Assembly (NCBI GenBank): GCA_030522415.1
Contig: CM060124.1
Span: forward strand, 20,641,754 to 20,705,753
Length of the DNA stretch: 64,000 bases
Direction of reading: 5' to 3'
Source of the DNA: Channallabes apus
Taxonomy: Eukaryota > Chordata > Actinopteri > Siluriformes > Clariidae
Made by a program: the position numbers and the translations under genes. This document shows, in pieces, positions 47,461 to 63,326 of the stretch. Position 1 is the stretch's first letter; each line of letters begins with the position of its first letter. The notes beneath the pieces are model-generated. The model had not been told where the DNA came from, made no database searches, and was given only the letters and a program-made list of their open reading frames with translations.

Positions 47461-47720
47461 TTAGGGGCGGTGGTGGCTCAGGTGGTTGAGGCTCTGTGTT
47501 GCTGATAAGGGGGTCATGGGTCGGGCCCTGCCCCAGCTGGTTTACCACTGTAGGGTCCAGGGTGACCCAAAAGTGGAGCGGATCTGGGTTGTATGGGGTA
47601 ACCAGAGCTCGATTTGAGGGGGGATGTGTGATCACCCCCACTGTAGAAAAAAATTATAAAAACTATCCCCTCCAGATTAAGGTAAAACCACCATTCCCTT
47701 TACCATCCCCTTTAGATTAA
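47461..47720 (+). mobile_element. tRNA-like SINE head, family 3 (partial)
   Basis: 'ggtggctcaggtggttgagg' and 'gggtcatgggtcgggccctg' are A-box and B-box-like parts of another fish tRNA-SINE. The following sequence does not match the family body I know. Confidence 0.45.
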
Positions 47721-48052
47721 TAATGCTGTGTATTATGTAAAATTTGTCATGAAATGAAATACTCTCTGCGTATGATCATCTACGAACCATAAATAACGGC
47801 AATTAGACAATTACAATTAATTATTGTAACGCACTGCTCACAAGCTCAAGGCATTGTTTGCATTTTTGCAGTGGCCAGGAGATCCGTTCAAGCACAGCAA
47901 ATGTGCACACATGCTCTCAGAGGAGACGCGATGAAAACAAAGGATTCAGTTTAACACCATGATTATAAAATGCGAGTTCTTTACCCAATTTGTTTAGTTT
48001 TTTTCATTAGACTTTGTGGTTTCACCTACTGTACATGCTTGGGTACAAAAGG

Positions 48053-48055
<3 letters not shown>

Positions 48056-48090
<35 letters not shown>
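48056..48090. repeat. (AG)n microsatellite
   Basis: About 17 AG units. Confidence 0.95.
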
Positions 48091-48093
<3 letters not shown>

Positions 48094-48214
48094 GTGCATA
48101 ATCAAAACTACAATACTATTAAATTAAATTATTTAATTATGAATGTTTATGTAGATTTTTATTGATAATTCTGACAACTGCATGTGTTTTGTTTTGATGG
48201 CTCCAAATTTGCAA

Positions 48215-48420
48215 GGCAAGGCAAGTTTATTTGTATAGCACATTTCATAGACGATGGTAATTTAAAGTGCTTTAAATAAAAAAATAATAAAAATAAAAAG
48301 AAGAACAAATAGAGAAAATAAATTGCACTAAGACTTTTAAAATAATTTAAATTTGATTTAAAATAAAAATAAAAATAGTTTGTACTTAAAATTTTATTTA
48401 GATTCAAAATAAAACTGTTG
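48215..48420. repeat. Fish LINE 3'-end-like repeat
   Basis: 'aaggcaagtttatttgtata' followed by 'gcacatttcatagacgatgg' and 'aaagtgctttaaataa' is a widespread fish repeat phrase; A/T-rich decay follows. Confidence 0.5.
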
Positions 48421-50170
48421 AAAATATAAGAAACATAAAATACAGTAGTGCAATGCAGTGCACTGTAAGCTTAATTTATTTATTTAATTAAGCTTACATT
48501 TTGTTAAAAAAAAAAAAATTTTAACATATTTTTTTACATAATTTTGTATGGTTAGTTGTAGGTAACCCTGCCTAAATAAAATACAACCCTACTGTATACA
48601 ACCCAGCCACTGCATGCAGTGCCGGTTCGGCACGGAACAGCACGGATGCTGTTATCTTATCATTGTTACACCAAATATGCTAAGATTATAAAGTTATTTA
48701 TATAGCTGTTTGATTTTCCATCACAAAGCTTTCTCTACAAAATATCGAGACTCAAGGTCAGAACTGTTTTTTTAGCAGAACATGCTCCTATCCTTTTTTT
48801 TTTTTTCAGAAGTATACAGACCATGAAATTCGAGTTGCTGTTTGTTCACCATTTGCTACGCTATATATCATTGTTACAGTGAAGCATAAAATGATGAAGA
48901 AATATGAATCACTGTCAATGAGTGATATGTGATCGCCTGTGTTACTAGGTGTGTTTTTCCCCCTCTTTTATGATCTTGGACCATTTTCTATCCAGCATTG
49001 CATAATTCTCCATATAAAAACATACATGAACTGAGGACCAGCATTCAAAGAGCAACTTTCTACTTAGGTGGATTTTTGGTCGAAAGTGGTTGGTGTGTAT
49101 TCTCTGTGGTTGACACGGGTCGGTGTTATTGTTACATCGTGTGGGAAGTCCAACTTCTTCTTGCAATAGCACTTCCTGTCCCTGTGGAGGTTCCTAGCAA
49201 TGATGCGATACTCTAAACTTTTTTTTTCTTTTTTTTCTTTTTATTATTCTCCTCTCTAGACAAAGATGAATTGATACTGTAAAATGAGATTACCCAGAAG
49301 TTGCGCTCTCACCCAGATGCTGGAATGGACTAGTGAACAAACTTTAACACTTCAACATGTTTTATGATCTCAACTTTTTTTCATTTTATTGACGTGTGAA
49401 AATATCCTCTGACATATTTTACTCAAACTTCCTCATTGCTCCCATCATCTTGTTCTACATTTTTATCCCTACTTTTTTTTATGTTCAATATTATTTCTGA
49501 CTTTCCCATGCGAAGACCCAAGGAGGAAGTTAGACATGGGAAGCAGGCGTTGGCCCTATTTAGGCTACATATATTTAAAGCGTAAGGCAATTTCGATGAC
49601 ATGGCATATGTTCATTTTTAGCCACTTTGTACAATTCTTATCTCAAAAAAGAAGGAACACCACGATTCCAGATGGTGAATTTGTATACACTAATTGTGGT
49701 CTTCGCTCAGGCTTATATTGTCCTGATTTGAACTGTATGATGATCAAACCATATTGATTAAAAAATATTGTTTTAATGTATTGTTTGGTATTTAACTTGG
49801 TAAATTGTGATCATTGGATTACAGCTGGGAATTCCAGAGAGTCTTGCTCGAGGGAAACATTCTTCAGTAGGAACATCAAAAGTTGTGAAAGTGAATGGGG
49901 TTTGCCTGTGCAACTATGAACATCTCCCTTTCCCATGAAATTCTGCCATGGTGCAGTTCTTTGCTGCCATTTCTATACTGACACAATATTTTACTTGAGT
50001 AAAGATCACGTCAGCGTTTCTTGTCATAACTAATTTCAATAGAAATGAATGTACTGTCTTTATTAGAATTATTGTAAACTGATAGTTATAGAATTGTGTT
50101 CTCATTCTTGCACAAAATGTAACACATTTCTGATGTTCTATGATGCTAAAGTGCACAAATAGACAAACAT
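48421..50170. other. Intergenic, no firm feature
   Basis: AT-rich with homopolymers. The complement of 49040-49215 has short GC-richer frames (e.g. RDRKCYCKKKLDFPHD) but the preceding acceptor is A-rich and unconvincing, so I do not call a gene. Confidence 0.35.
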
Positions 50171-50171
50171 A

Positions 50172-50711
50172 CAGTGTTTTGCAAAAGTATTCATACCCCT
50201 TTTAGTCACATTACAACCATAATTTATTGGGATTTTATGTGACTGGATAACACAAAGTGGCACATACTGTAATGATGAAATATGATAGATGATTTTCAAA
50301 ACGATTTGTATTCACCCCCTTTACTCTGATACCCCTAACTAAAATCCAGTGGAACCAACTGCGTTCAAAAGTCACCTAATTAGTGAACAGTGTCCACCTG
50401 TGTGTAATTTAAACTGTGTTCTGTGAAGCCCTCAGTGGTTTGTTAGACAACATTATTGAACAAAATATATCATGACGCCCAAACAAGACACCAGACAGGT
50501 CAGGTCAAAGTTCAAGGCATGCCACACTTTTCAGATTTTTATTTGTAAATTAAAAAAAATTATCATTTTTTTCCACTTAAAAATTAAAGAACTTTGTGTT
50601 CTTATCTTATCAAATAAAGTAAAAATAAAATACAATTATGTTTGTAACTGTAACATGACAAAATGTGGGGGGAAAAAGATCAAGGGGTCTAAAAACTTTT
50701 GCAAGGCACTG
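50172..50711. mobile_element. Tc1-like MITE (deletion derivative)
   Basis: Left end CAGTGTTTTGCAAAAGTATT is complementary to the right end (AACTTTTGCAAGGCACTG). The interior keeps only the subterminal blocks of the same family as 32251-33366 ('acaaagtggcacatac'). Confidence 0.75.
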
Positions 50712-51683
50712 TTCTATAGTGTATGCTTACTTTTTACTTCTTCTTTTTTTCTTTCTAGCCATCTGAACAGAAAATGTATTAGTGTATATTACTGAATCCA
50801 GTGCAGAGGGTTTATTATTTTAATAAACCTCAATCCATATACAGTAAGAAGAAAATCAAAAGCCAATATGGTAAAAGCCAGGATTAAGTTTCATCAAACT
50901 TCTCTCATAGCACTTCCTTATTTTGTAATAACTTCCGTTATCACACCCTAAAAAACTGTCTGCGATTACAAAATGGTCAAACAAAACCATTTTGGAATTG
51001 AACTTTAATTTCACACCAAGCCAAACATGATCGAATCTGTCGTCACACCCAGATACTCTTCGCTGCATTCCTGCATACCTTCTGAGAAGTTAAGCAAAGA
51101 GATAAATGTTGTTGTTTTTTCCAAATGAGATTTCAGTACGATGACCCGAGAGGCTGGGAGCTGTTGATACCTGTAGGAAAAGACTTTGCTTCACACAACT
51201 GATTGTGTAATGTCCCACAAGTATGCATGGCTAAACTCTTTGAAAGGCTTAAATGCACTCAGGTTGGCCTAGTTCATTTCACAGGTAAGGGAATATGATA
51301 TTCCCAGGTGAACTTACACTTTCTTTGAGGTATGACACATTGCCAGTATGGGTTGAAAAAAAAATATATAGCCTATTAAATGCGCTTTACTTGAGAGTTT
51401 TATTAAAAAACAATAATAATTTTAAGCAAATGTTTACAATATTTAAAAATGGCCGTTTTAATTTTCATTGTAAACTGTTTTAATCAGGTCACTTCCTTAT
51501 GCCCAAATATGGTGATAGGAAGCAGAAGGAAAAGTGGAACCTCAACGCTTAAAACAGCCTACTGTCGCATTAAATATCACACTTATTGCATAGTAAAATT
51601 CTGCATAGTACATGCGCACACAGGCACATGCACTCACGCACACACACACACAAACAAATGTTTAGATATTTCCATACACAGTA
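50712..51683. other. Intergenic, nothing recognised
   Basis: AT-rich; a short CA-rich tract lies at about 51613-51652. No supported gene or repeat family. Confidence 0.4.
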
Positions 51684-52780
51684 CAGTGGTGTTCAAAATA
51701 ATTGCAGCGTGTTGAAAAAAGTGAATAAAGCTCCATATCCATATACTAACTTTTCGTTTAAATCACATAAATGCGTTGGACACCCTGCACATTCTATTCT
51801 GAATCACAACATGAAGTTTAATATTTCTTGTGCATCTCTGAACTAATATTTAGTTGTATAACCATGGTTTCTGAGAACTGCTTCATATCTGTGACAATTG
51901 TACTACACGCCACAATTCCTCTGCATTTCTTGGTTTTGCCTCAGAAACAGCATTTTTAATGTCAGCCCACAAGTTTTCTATTGGATTAAGGTCTGGGGAT
52001 TGGGCTGGCCACTCCATAACGTTAATCTTGTTGGTCTGGAACCAAGATGCTGCTCTCTTACTTGTGGGTTTGGGGTCGTTGTCTTGTTGAAACACCATTT
52101 CAAGGGCATTTCCTCTTCGGTATGTATTCCGATGTACTCAAATTGATACATGATCCCTGGAATGTGATAAATAGGCCCAACACCATAGTACGAGAAGCAT
52201 CCCCATATCATGATGCTTGTGCCTCCATGCTTCACTGTCTTCACAGTGTACTGTGGCTTGAATTCAATATTTGGGGGTCACCTGACAAACTGTCTGCGGC
52301 CTCTAGACCCAAAAAGAACAATCTTGCTTTCATCAGTCCACAAAATATTGCACCATTTCTCTTCAGGCCAGTCAATGTGTTCTTTGGCAAACTGTAACCT
52401 CTTCAGCGCCTGTCTTTTTTTTAACAATGGGACTTTGGGGGGGCTTCTTGCTGATCAATTTTGTCAATTGTCAATTTTGTTATTCTTCGACCCATTCGAA
52501 TGGTAGTTTTCCGTTTTCTTCCACGTCTTTCTGGTTTTGGTCTCCATTTTAATGCTTAAAAATGATTTGGTATCATTTTAGCAGAGCAGCCAATCATTTT
52601 CTGCACTTCTTTGTATGTTTTCCCATTTCTAATTAACCTTTGAATCAGGCTGTTCTTCTGAACAATGTCTGGACGACCCATTTTACTCTGATTTTCAGAG
52701 AGAAATGCACAGGACAACCTTTTCTGCATTTATCCTTAAATAAGGGGAACTTGTTTGACACCTGTTTTTCACAGAATAAT
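51684..52780 (-). pseudogene. Tc1-like transposon with broken transposase
   Basis: One end is CAGTGGTGTTCAAAATAATT (51684). The complement encodes transposase pieces in two frames: HGGTSIMIWGCFSYYGVG (about 52178-52231), then after a frameshift QQDNDPKPTS (51.88-52.10 kb; second catalytic Asp) and WPAQSPDLNPIENLW (catalytic Glu). The upstream DNA-binding half is decayed and the far end is abutted by a (CTAT)n array. Confidence 0.8.
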
Positions 52781-52782
52781 TT

Positions 52783-52783
<1 letters not shown>

Positions 52784-52852
<69 letters not shown>
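52784..52852. repeat. (CTAT)n microsatellite
   Basis: About 17 tetranucleotide units. Confidence 0.95.
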
Positions 52853-52854
<2 letters not shown>

Positions 52855-53330
52855 CACTGAACAGCCTTAACATTATGTGCCTGGTATACAGTAATGCACT
52901 GTGTGTTCTGTCACCTTTTTATTGTCAGCAATTTTACCTACAGTGCCTCTTCTACTGGATCAGACTACACAGGCCAGCCTTCGCTCCCAACTTGCATCAG
53001 TGAGCCGTGTCACGTGACCCTGCCATCAGTTCACCGGTTTTCCTTTCTTGGATTACTTTTAGTATGTCCATCACCAATGAAGACCAGGAACATCCCACAA
53101 GAGCTGCAGTTTCGGAGCTGTTCTGACCCAGACATCTAACCACTACAAATTTGGTTCTTGTCACTGTAGCTAGTGTTACAATATCTCAGTACAGTGAAAC
53201 TTAGTGTGGGTGGTATACATTAAGCAGCAAATAAAAGTTGATGTGATGAAAGCAGAAAAAATGGGCAAGCATAAGGATGTGAGTGACCTTGACAAGGGCC
53301 ATAGACTGAGATACAAGAAAGTGGGGAGGG
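52855..53330. mobile_element. Rearranged Tc1-like fragment
   Basis: 'ctgaacagccttaacattat', 'gaagaccaggaacatcccac' and, beyond a break, 'aaaaatgggcaagcataagg' plus 'gaccttgacaagggccatag' match parts of a second Tc1-like family (also at 55.86 kb). No coding capacity. Confidence 0.55.
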
Positions 53331-54120
53331 GAGTCATCAGTCACCTCCGGATACGATATTATCATGATACCGAAATCGATAAAAATTGTGAAGTATCACA
53401 AGTTTATAATAATATACTGTAATAGTCCCTGCTTTTCTTACAATTTTATAATTTAAACCATTATACAAGTTTAATTGTTAATTAAATGTAGTCTGTTCCT
53501 TATAACATTAGTTTTCTCACTTAAGAACCAAGGGCAGCATTTAAACAATACAAAATAACTTTAAATACAAGAGTTTAACATTTATTTCAAATTAACTTAA
53601 TTTTTACTGAGCATCTGTCATCTGACAATTATTATTATAAACTTATTCACTTATTCAAACTTTTTGTAAAACATTCACTTTTACCACACAGGATGAAAAA
53701 TGGTTCAGAGCGTACCAAATGTAAGCTGTAACTGCGGGATTTAAGGAAATGGTGATGCTTTACAGCCTCAAATAAAACTCAACTTGACAGTGAGCATGCG
53801 AGTGCATGCCGCTCCTAATCCGGCCACGCTGGGTTTCTAATCCATGTGATTTTTACTAATTTGCACTCACAGTGTGTTGAGACTTGTGTAAGCGTGGATT
53901 TGAGAACAATCAAATCCCGTACAGAATCTCTGTACTTTCTGTACAGAATCATTTATAACTGAGGCTGATCAGCCGATCACTGGTCACGTCCAATCTAACT
54001 GAAAACCAGCCAAATTCTGGTCAAACGGTTAGTCTCTGTTATCAATGTAATGATTTATTTTTTTTAAATAGATTTTTGGAGTCAGTGTGGTGATACATGA
54101 ATCAGCACACAAACTAATTA
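53331..54120. other. Intergenic, possible decayed repeat
   Basis: 'acgatattatcatgatacc' is reminiscent of hAT-like subterminal sequence, but I cannot define an element. Confidence 0.3.
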
Positions 54121-54130
54121 ATTAATTAAT

Positions 54131-54483
54131 TCATTCATTTTCTATACCGCTTAATCCTGTGTTCAGGGTCGCGGGGGACCTGGAGCCTATCCCAGGAGAC
54201 TTCGGGCACTAGGCGGGGTACACCCTGGACAGGGTGCCAATCCATCGCAGGGCACACACACATACACACACTCACACACCCAATCACACACTACGGGCAA
54301 TTTAGGAACGCCAATTAGCCTAACCTGCATATCTTTGGAGTGTGGGAGGAAACCGGAGTACCCGGAGGAAACCCACCAAGCACGGGGAGAACATGCAAAC
54401 TCCATGCACACAGAGACGGGAATCGAACCCAGACCCTGGAGGTGCAAGGCGACAGTGCTAACCACTACACCACCGCGCCGCCA
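54131..54483 (-). mobile_element. tRNA-derived SINE, family 1, full length
   Basis: Complement shows the intact head (GGCGGCGCGGTGGTGTAGTG), body and (TGAA)n tail. AATTAATT-type sequence flanks both sides. Inverted relative to the other full-length family 1 copies. Confidence 0.88.
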
Positions 54484-54624
54484 AATTAATTCATAACTAA
54501 ATCAAAAAAATTTTCCTATGCATCTAGCAACCTCTGTAGTCCAACTAGGGACAGTGCTGAACAGCGGTGATTATCAGTGTATTTATTTTTATAATAGTCA
54601 TAGGACCTCTGGTCAACACACGTT

Positions 54625-54800
54625 TACACACTACAGGCAATTTGGGAGCACCAATTAGTCTAACCTGCATGTCTTTGGACTGTGGGAGGAAACCAGAGTA
54701 CTCTGAGGAAACCCAATATGCAAACACACACATACACACAACCCGAGGAAGGAATCAAACCCAGACCCTGGAGATGCGAGGACACAGTTCTAACCACTAG
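54625..54800 (-). mobile_element. SINE family 1 fragment
   Basis: 'ctacaggcaatttgggagca', 'gtctttggactgtgggagg' and 'tctaaccactag' in the order of an inverted SINE; the tail half is missing. Confidence 0.7.
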
Positions 54801-54939
54801 AACTGCCATTTGGATTTGTATACTTTATACAAAAACCATGTAGACCAATTTGATTTAATGTGTATATGCTCTTATTCTTTCCATCTTGCTCCTATTATTT
54901 ATTGCAATTTGTAATCATGCTTTGTAAATTTACTATCAT

Positions 54940-55219
54940 GTAAAAACTTCTTCGAGTTCGAGAAAACTCGAAGTTGTTAGAACGTGCCAAGCGCTCCATC
55001 TAGTGTACAAGCATTTCTAGGTGAGTGAGTCCTAAATCGCAGGTCTGTCCACGCGTAGGGCACTTATCTTAACCGTGGAACGCGTTAGTTTTACGCCCTA
55101 CGTAGTGCTCTATTGAGTGGAGTTTGTAGCGGCTTAGGAGTTCGCCGGTGTAGTGTGTTTTTTGCGACAGCGAGCTGCGGGTTTCCGGCAGCGAGGCCGT
55201 TGTGAGGATGAGGGGGAAG
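54940..55219 (+). promoter_or_regulatory. Probable EED promoter/5' UTR
   Basis: GC- and CpG-richer than the flanks. A hairpin CTTCGAGTT (54950-54958) / AACTCGAAG (54965-54973) lies about 250 bp before the start codon. An in-frame ATG occurs 12 nt upstream (55208) and an in-frame TAG at 55151-55153. No TATA box. Confidence 0.5.
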
Positions 55220-60541
<5,322 letters not shown>

Positions 60542-61246
60542 TGTAACGCTTGGATTTATGAAACCGCTTGGTTACAAAAAAACGGATTCGGGAATCTAAA
60601 CAGGGGCTCGAATACAACACTTCCGGTATTGCGCAACCGCAGCTGGACAAAACACGACGCGACACAAAACAATTATAATAAATTAAACCAAGTGTATTTA
60701 ACAAGACAGACAGATAAATAAACAAACACGGTGCACCACAAACCAATATATACAAAATATATACAAATAGAAAAAAGTGTGTGTGCGATGTATGCGGTGT
60801 GTGAGTGTGAGTGTATGATAGTCCAGTGTCTGAAAAACGGCAATAGGGGTGAAATGGTGAAGTTGGAGAGATGGATCGATCTCACCAAATGACGATGGTA
60901 GGTCTGGGAGATCGATAAACGGAATGAGCTGGGTACTGAATGAAATTATCAAAGTATAATCCACAAGCAGTCGCTCAGCTTCAAAACACATGCAGCGCGC
61001 TGTCTTCATCTCTCCGTAACGGCTTCCTTGCCGGTTCCGGCTTTATGCCGGATCATGTGACCCACGTCACTTCCGGGTTCCCTTGCGTTGCGATCGCGCA
61101 TGCGCGGGAACTTGCCCGGTGACCAAACCACTGTCAATAGGGGAACAGAAACCGCTAGGGCACACCTTCGGCCACAGGTGAGCAGCATTAGCTCTACAAC
61201 CATTTCCCTGTTGTTGAAGGTGTCCCGGTTGTGTGGCTGTGCTACA
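60542..61246 (-). repeat. 3' LTR (element orientation)
   Basis: Direct repeat of 63327-64000, starting TGTAACGCTTGGATTTAT and ending GCTACA on the plus strand. It differs from its partner by isolated substitutions plus short indels such as 'gtcttcatc' versus 'gtcatc'. Confidence 0.9.
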
Positions 61247-63267
61247 TAGACCCCCCCCCCCCAAGCCTCCGGCGTCTGAGGAGAACGTCCGCACAAGCAC
61301 TTTAAATTCGCCACACGATACCGATCGGCTTTTTGTGGGTATCCCCAAGACATTGTGTATTTATTCGGTCCTCTTTGTACTTCTGCTGGACCCTCCCACT
61401 GGGGCGCTCGCCTTGCAGAATATCTTTTTGTTGTGGAGGAGGGAGGTCGAGTTTTGACCCAAACCAGTTCTCCCGGTTCGAAGTGCGCTGCTTCCCCCCG
61501 GGTATTGTGACATCTGGCTTGTCTGGATCTGCGATGTTCTGCTCTTTGTTGGCCCTCCTCCATGATAGGTCTTAATCGGGGTGATGATGGATGTTGTGTC
61601 TTGTGTCGTTGGCAAACGCTGCAAGCTTTGGTATAACGCCAGACGTCTTTCCGCACCGTCGGCCACCACGCCACCTCTAATAGCCTCAGCAGGGTTTTCA
61701 GTTGTCCCCAGTGTCCTCCTAGTGGATTGTCATGATAGTATTGTAGGAAACTGTTTATTAGAGACTGGGGAACAACGAGCTGAAATTTCTCTCCTTTCTG
61801 TACCGGTACCCGGCGATATAGCACGCCCTGACGACATTCGAAGGTGACCCTCAGATCTTGTGTACCTCTTTGATGATCTTTGGAGAGCAGCTTCGTGATC
61901 GTTGGGTCGTTCTGTTGGGCTCTGCTGATCTCGCTCAGGTCTCTCGGGAAGCTGGAGGCCTCTTTAGTGGACGTGGTGGGTAGACGTGGGGTGTCAGCTC
62001 CATTCAGCGGCGGGGGTGCTCGGGGTATGGCATGTGGACCCGGAATAAAGCGGTCCACGCCGTCTTTCTCTCCCCTAGCGCCTCTCTCCACCTGCTTTTC
62101 CACGGTGCTCACCGCTCCTCTTAACGCCACTCTCGTGATGATGTTCTCCTGGGTTCGCCCCACTAGTTCTTCCTCGGAGATATCAGGTTTTCCTATGAGA
62201 CAGAGGGCGGGGTGTTCATCGGCGGAGTCTCCCAGGCGTTGCCCCGGCAGCTGTACCGGAGACCTCGGGTTGTCTTCCTCTTCGTCGAGGTCGTCGTCCA
62301 GTATGAACGCCGCCATGAACGCCTGTTTAAAAGACTGCCAGTCCTTTACCTTGCCCTTCTCCGTCTTCCACCAACTGAGAGCTGGCCCTCGGAGAACTGT
62401 GCCGAGGGTTCCCAGTAGCTCTGGTCGGGTCAGGGGTCTGATCTCCAGGTATTTCTCTGCTTGCTCGATGAAGTTCCTCACCTCAGCTGTCTCTGACGCG
62501 TCGCAGAAGGCTGGGAACTCCACACAGATGGATGGATGAGCATGCAGAGAAGAAGGAGAAGAAAGTGGGGAGGAGAGCAGAGCCGAGGAGTGTGCTGGAA
62601 CACCAGGAGGAACGTCGTTGCCATTAGTAGTGCTTGGTGGGTTTACCTTGGCCGTGGATGTAGTGGTTGGAGTGCTGGGACGATGTTGTGTAGGAGATGG
62701 AGGGGATGCAGGGGTGCAGGCCTGTAACCTGTGTGTGGTGGGCGTACTAGTGAGACGCAGTCTCTTCATCCGGTTTTCCCAGATGACGTCACGGCGTAGA
62801 AAACAGTCAACGATGGCTCTCTCCATTTTTTCGAGAGCCTCCTGGCAGTAGCGCTGCAGCCCTTCCAGGCTCGCGTCCACTGCGTCACGAAAACTGAGTT
62901 CCCTGTTGAGACTGCTGTCCATGGATTGTCTATAATCCAGCTCCATGGAGCTCACTTTATCAGTCAGCGCCACCATGTCCAGCTTGCATTGATACAGTTC
63001 AGTCTGTAGTGTGTGCACTACTTCAATATCAGACCCATGAACAATAATATCATCATCATCATTGTCATTATCATGGTTATCAGATATATATAAAGAACTA
63101 ATCAATGCAGTTAATTCGGTTGTAGGGTTACGGCGTGTATTAAATGCATCCTCTACTTCTACCGGCATGTTATTATGCACTACACAGTCGGCCTTAGCAG
63201 CACTACCAGCATTAGCCTTAGCATTAGCTTTAGCACTAGCATTAGCGTCCATCTTGTTCAGCCACAT
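61006..63267 (-). CDS. Gag-integrase remnant fusion polyprotein
   Basis: About 753 residues from ATG 63267 (or 748 from ATG 63252, MDANASAKANAKAN). The start lies only about 60 nt past the 5' LTR. First come a coiled-coil-prone region and a Ser/Thr/Pro-rich linker. Then a capsid-like block: FPAFCDASETAEVRNFIEQA and, further on, GPALSWWKTEKGKVKDWQSF. Last, after about 150 residues, an H2C2 integrase zinc finger (YYHDNPLGGHWGQLKTLL...CSVCQRHK) and a short piece like the integrase C-terminal domain (FEPGELVWVKTRP). Protease, RT, RNase H and the integrase DDE core are absent. Two or more internal deletions must have kept frame. No CCHC knuckle seen. The stop lies within the 3' LTR. Confidence 0.75.
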   Translation of the reverse strand: MWLNKMDANASAKANAKANAGSAAKADCVVHNNMPVEVEDAFNTRRNPTTELTALISSLYISDNHDNDNDDDDIIVHGSDIEVVHTLQTELYQCKLDMVALTDKVSSMELDYRQSMDSSLNRELSFRDAVDASLEGLQRYCQEALEKMERAIVDCFLRRDVIWENRMKRLRLTSTPTTHRLQACTPASPPSPTQHRPSTPTTTSTAKVNPPSTTNGNDVPPGVPAHSSALLSSPLSSPSSLHAHPSICVEFPAFCDASETAEVRNFIEQAEKYLEIRPLTRPELLGTLGTVLRGPALSWWKTEKGKVKDWQSFKQAFMAAFILDDDLDEEEDNPRSPVQLPGQRLGDSADEHPALCLIGKPDISEEELVGRTQENIITRVALRGAVSTVEKQVERGARGEKDGVDRFIPGPHAIPRAPPPLNGADTPRLPTTSTKEASSFPRDLSEISRAQQNDPTITKLLSKDHQRGTQDLRVTFECRQGVLYRRVPVQKGEKFQLVVPQSLINSFLQYYHDNPLGGHWGQLKTLLRLLEVAWWPTVRKDVWRYTKACSVCQRHKTQHPSSPRLRPIMEEGQQRAEHRRSRQARCHNTRGEAAHFEPGELVWVKTRPPSSTTKRYSARRAPQWEGPAEVQRGPNKYTMSWGYPQKADRYRVANLKCLCGRSPQTPEAWGGGVYVAQPHNRDTFNNREMVVELMLLTCGRRCALAVSVPLLTVVWSPGKFPRMRDRNAREPGSDVGHMIRHKAGTGKEAVTER
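61247..61264 (-). other. Polypurine tract
   Basis: On the minus strand TTGGGGGGGGGGGGTCTA directly precedes the 3' LTR start (TGTAGC), the expected position for plus-strand priming. Confidence 0.7.
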
Positions 63268-63304
63268 TACACAAAACCGGAAAATATCCCAAAATACAGA
63301 TTCC

Positions 63305-63326
63305 CCGTGCGTACGGGCCACCACTA
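63305..63326 (-). other. Candidate primer binding site
   Basis: Minus strand: after the LTR end (...GTTACA) comes TAG, then TGGTGGCCCGTACGCACGG. The TGG start matches the complement of a tRNA CCA tail. The tRNA was not identified. Confidence 0.6.

Noticed and set aside
48056..48090. Tandem repeat considered as a CRISPR-like or regulatory array
   Set aside because: Simple (AG)n microsatellite in a vertebrate genome; no spacer structure.
49000..49216. Possible coding exon on either strand (minus: KCYCKKKLDFPHD; also a Gly/Thr-rich alternative frame)
   Set aside because: The acceptor is A-rich rather than pyrimidine-rich, no partner exon exists nearby and no family is recognised.
61880..62539. 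219-codon plus-strand frame in the LTR element interior
   Set aside because: It is antisense to the Gag-like frame, which has recognisable capsid and integrase-finger motifs; Ser/Arg-rich translation without domains.
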